Shown here one piece after another: positions 7,728 through 9,644 of a stretch of DNA of 9,644 bases. Below the pieces are notes generated by a model, which was given only the letters and a program-made list of their open reading frames with translations, had not been told where the DNA came from and did not search any database. Within the stretch, counting starts at the first letter, position 1; each line of letters opens with the position of its first letter. Source of the stretch: DATFFO01 sp963772815 (GTDB lineage Bacteria > Actinomycetota > Acidimicrobiia > Spongiisociales > ZC4RG35); the NCBI GenBank assembly GCA_963772815.1, contig CAVYYV010000008.1:1-9644 (forward strand). The letters run 5' to 3'. Made by a program: the position numbers and the translations under genes.

Positions 7728-8486
7728 GCCGTTCCAAAGGCCCTTGGGATGTTCGGGCGGGAGCGTTGCCGCCTGCAGTGACGGCCCGGGATCGATGGCG
7801 GTGTCGTCCCACTTGCTCGGCGCCCACATGGAGCTCGAAATGAAGATGCGAGCCCGAGTTCTCGGCGTTGCCCGAGTCACCCACCCAGCCGATCAAGCTG
7901 CCCGGCCTTGACCGGGTAGTCGATCGTCTCCGGCTCCGGCCACATAGGCAGCGATGATGTCGGGAGCGATCCCGACCCCGAGCCCGTCGTCGGTGCCGTA
8001 GGTGTCGTTGTTGAGATGCAGGTACCAGGTCTGCCATCCGCCGTGATCGACGATCAGCCACTCTCCTCCACCGGGCACGGGCGTCCCATCGAGGTTGATG
8101 CCCCGCACCTCGACGACGTTGCCGTCGGCGGCGGCCACGACCGGGATGCCCTTGTCGGCCATGATGTCGTCTCCCTGGTGAACGTGGTCGCCCCTGTCGG
8201 CACCGAAGTTGTTCGTGGGGTGATTGGCCCCGCCACCGGGAAGACGATCGGGACCAGCACGTCGGAGGAGGATCGGCCGGGGGAGTCGGCTGTAGGCTAG
8301 AGGCAGGGAGCCGCCACCGCCAGCCCGAAGAGGCGACGGCGATGCTCAGGGCGCGTCGAACAAGCCTGGTCATTCGATGACCAATCGGTAGGGAGTAAGC
8401 CGACCTTAACCACTAAGAGTGAGCTGGGTCGAGTTTGGGCACGCTATCTATTCGGAACGACCATATACTAGTGCTCTCGCGCAGAA

Positions 8487-8498
8487 GTCCGTTTACAT
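8487..8498 (+). repeat. Left subterminal inverted-repeat core of the IS630 element
   Basis: GTCCGTTTACAT, matching the right-end copy at 9 of 12 positions. It overlaps no part of the transposase, whose stop codon is at 8502-8500. Confidence 0.5.
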
Positions 8499-8499
8499 G

Positions 8500-9559
8500 T
8501 CATGCAGCTTTGAGGGGTTTGCCTTGGTAGGTCCAGCGGAAGGGTTTGGCGGTGCGGTTGTAGTCGGTGATGAACCCGGAGATGCGGTTGACGAGGTCGT
8601 TGATGCCGTCGAACTCGCCTCGTTTGAGGAGCCGTCGTCCCAGGATGGAGAAGAACAGTTCGACCTGGTTGAGCCAGGAAGCGTGGGTGGGAGTGTGGTG
8701 AACGACGAACCGATCGGCGTGAGCGGCCAGCCAGGTCTTGGTCTGTTTGGAGACATGGGATGACCCGTTGTCCAACACCAGATGCAACGTCAACTCGGTG
8801 GGTGTGTGGGTGTCGAGCAGTTCGAGGAACTCGATGAAGTCCTGGGAGCGGTTCCGTTCTTTGGTCTCGTAGATGACCTCACCAGAGTGCACGTCCAAGG
8901 CGGCGAACAACGCAGCGGTGCCGTGCCGGCGGTATTCGAACTCGCGGCGTTCTGTCAGTCCCGGCCGGGCCGGTTTGGTCGGGTTGGTACGGCTCTTGGC
9001 CTGCATCCCGGTCTTCTCGTCGACACTGAGCACCAGGGCGTTGTCGGGCGGGTCGAGATACAGGCCGCACACGTCGGCGGCCTTGTCCCAAAACGCTGGA
9101 TCATGAGAAGTTAGCCACGACCTGGTCTGCCATGGTTTGAGATCGAGGTCATCGAGGATCCGCCACACCTGCGAGGCGGAGATCCCCCACCTCGGAGGCC
9201 AGCTTGTCCGCCACCGCCCGCACCGTCCAACGCGAATCGGGATCGGGCGGCTCTTCGGTGACGGCGGTCACGATCCGGAGCCGATCATCATGGGTATACA
9301 CCGGGGGGCGGCCCGACCGGGGCGCATCCTCCAACCCCTCCACCCCGAACTCGACGAACCTGGCTCGCCACTTGGCCACCGTTTGACGAACCAGCCCGAG
9401 CCGTTCGGCGATGGCCTCATTCGAGATGCCGTCGGCCGCCGCCAGCACGATCCGTGCTCGTTCCACCCGACGCTGCTCACAGGTCGAAGACCGCACCCAC
9501 CCTTCCAACACGCCACGATCCTCGGGCGTCACCTCGATCGGATCAGCAACCCTGCCCAT
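8500..9559 (-). pseudogene. IS630-family DDE transposase, frameshifted at a G5 run
   Basis: Transposase of the IS630/Tc1-mariner superfamily, which cuts and joins the element's ends at TA targets. The N-terminal part carries a helix-turn-helix (SNEAIAERLGLVRQTVAKW) followed by the linker GLEDAPRSGRPP. After the break come the DDE catalytic domain residues: D in LVLSVDEKTG, D in LHLVLDNGSSH and E in WLNQVELFFSIL, with 36 residues between the second D and the E. The frame changes at CCCCC 9184-9188 (G5 on the coding strand); with one G fewer the join reads EVGISASQVWRILDDL and the protein has 352 residues, the usual IS630 length. Start ATG 9559 is supported by GGAGG (9570-9566) six bases upstream; the GTG at 9607 has no such support. 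A programmed +1 frameshift is possible, but similar indels in neighbouring genes make an error or mutation more likely. Confidence 0.93.
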
Positions 9560-9565
9560 CGCCAA

Positions 9566-9570
9566 CCTCC
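9566..9570 (-). promoter_or_regulatory. Ribosome binding site of the transposase
   Basis: GGAGG on the - strand, six bases before ATG 9559. It is the clearest Shine-Dalgarno sequence in the window and decides the transposase start over the in-frame GTG at 9607. Confidence 0.7.
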
Positions 9571-9624
9571 AACGTCGGAGACTATCAACGAGCAGCATCC
9601 CACACACCCCACTTCAGTCAGCGG

Positions 9625-9636
9625 ATTTACGCGGAC
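9625..9636 (-). repeat. Right subterminal inverted-repeat core of the IS630 element
   Basis: Reads GTCCGCGTAAAT on the - strand, inverted relative to the left copy. It is followed outward by ATC and then GCAC, which reaches the last bases of the window. Confidence 0.5.
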
Positions 9637-9644
9637 ATCGCACT

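Larger units (their letters stand above)
7181..8373 (-). pseudogene. Secreted M23 metallopeptidase with three C-terminal SLH repeats, multiply frameshifted
   Basis: A secreted cell-wall hydrolase (LytM/M23 endopeptidase, cleaving peptidoglycan cross-bridges) with SLH repeats that would tether it to a wall glycan. The ATG at 8373 begins a signal peptide: MTRLVRRALSIAVA, then after a shift FGLAVAAPCL. The peptidase core shows VLVPIVFPVAGP, the zinc motif HQGDD (8180-8166), IPVVAAADGNVVEV, WLIVDHGGWQTWYLHLNND, VGDSGNAENSGSHLHFELH with the zinc-binding HLH at 7848-7840, and TAIDPGPSLQAA. Three SLH repeats follow (7727-7563, 7544-7392, 7349-7184). The reading passes through all three frames: missing bases near 8332 and 8226; extra bases near 7930, 7895, 7823-7825 and 7323-7329. 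Correcting these six gives 396 residues, a multiple of three. A TAG at 8299-8297 after the signal peptide remains unexplained and may hide two more indels. No ribosome site stands out. Confidence 0.88.
8471..9644 (-). mobile_element. IS630-family insertion sequence
   Basis: An insertion sequence of about 1.17 kb containing one transposase gene. IS630 elements insert at TA and duplicate it. The left boundary is placed after TA at 8469-8470, because the following GTGC is mirrored by GCAC at 9640-9643 on the right, and the window's final base T would be the first base of the second TA. Both ends also share the pattern GTCCGnnTAnAT, at 8487-8498 (+) and 9636-9625 (-). The offset between GTGC and GTCCG differs by nine bases between the ends, so the exact borders, particularly the left one, are tentative. 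The element sits 97 bases upstream of the M23-SLH gene and is transcribed toward it. Confidence 0.85.

Noticed and set aside
8374..8470. AT-richer patches (TATATG, GGTTAAGG) as possible promoter elements
   Set aside because: No matching -35/-10 pair at normal spacing could be found on the - strand, and the TA-rich patch is better explained as the IS630 target.
1..9644. tRNA, rRNA, CRISPR array, riboswitch or prophage attachment site
   Set aside because: Looked for on both strands; no regularly spaced repeats, cloverleaf or conserved RNA core was seen, and nearly all sequence is occupied by protein-coding genes.

Overview
The window is GC-rich, G/C-ended-codon DNA from what looks like a high-GC actinobacterium, plausibly of the class Acidimicrobiia. 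The main clue is an SLH-type cell-wall protein with repeats of the form GCNPP..D.YCP..., a flavour I associate with that group. This is an inference from style, not a proven taxonomy.

Layout. On the + strand there are three co-directional sugar-transfer genes. The first is a CgeB-like GT-B glycosyltransferase (12-1277, possibly continuing left of the window). The second is an 865-residue multidomain enzyme (1335-3932) that joins an active-looking GT2 glycosyltransferase, a second GT2-like fold without its catalytic residues, and a CsaB-like polysaccharide pyruvyltransferase. The third is a GT4 glycosyltransferase (3975-5392) interrupted by two single-base frameshifts. On the - strand, meeting the GT4 gene tail to tail with overlapping stop codons, lie a membrane GT-C (GT39/ArnT-like) glycosyltransferase (7161-5389) and, 19 bases upstream of it, a secreted M23 metallopeptidase with three C-terminal SLH repeats (8373-7181). 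Upstream of that is an IS630-family insertion sequence (about 8471 to the right edge), with its transposase on the - strand.

How the parts may work together. In Firmicutes and some other bacteria, SLH domains hold proteins on the surface by binding a pyruvate-ketal-modified wall polysaccharide, and the CsaB family adds that pyruvate. Here a CsaB-like domain is fused to the glycosyltransferase that could build the glycan, next to an SLH-anchored wall hydrolase and further glycosyltransferases. The locus therefore reads as a glycan synthesis, pyruvylation and SLH-display module. The physical link is visible in the sequence; the functional link is inference.

Quality caveat. The first 4.4 kb are free of frame breaks, but between 4464 and 9188 I count at least eleven single-base frame changes in four different genes, mostly in short G/C runs. 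Protein family motifs continue on both sides of every break, and after correction each gene's length is a multiple of three. This looks more like uncorrected sequencing or assembly indels, or very recent decay, than old pseudogenes. Genes are therefore listed as whole reconstructed units.
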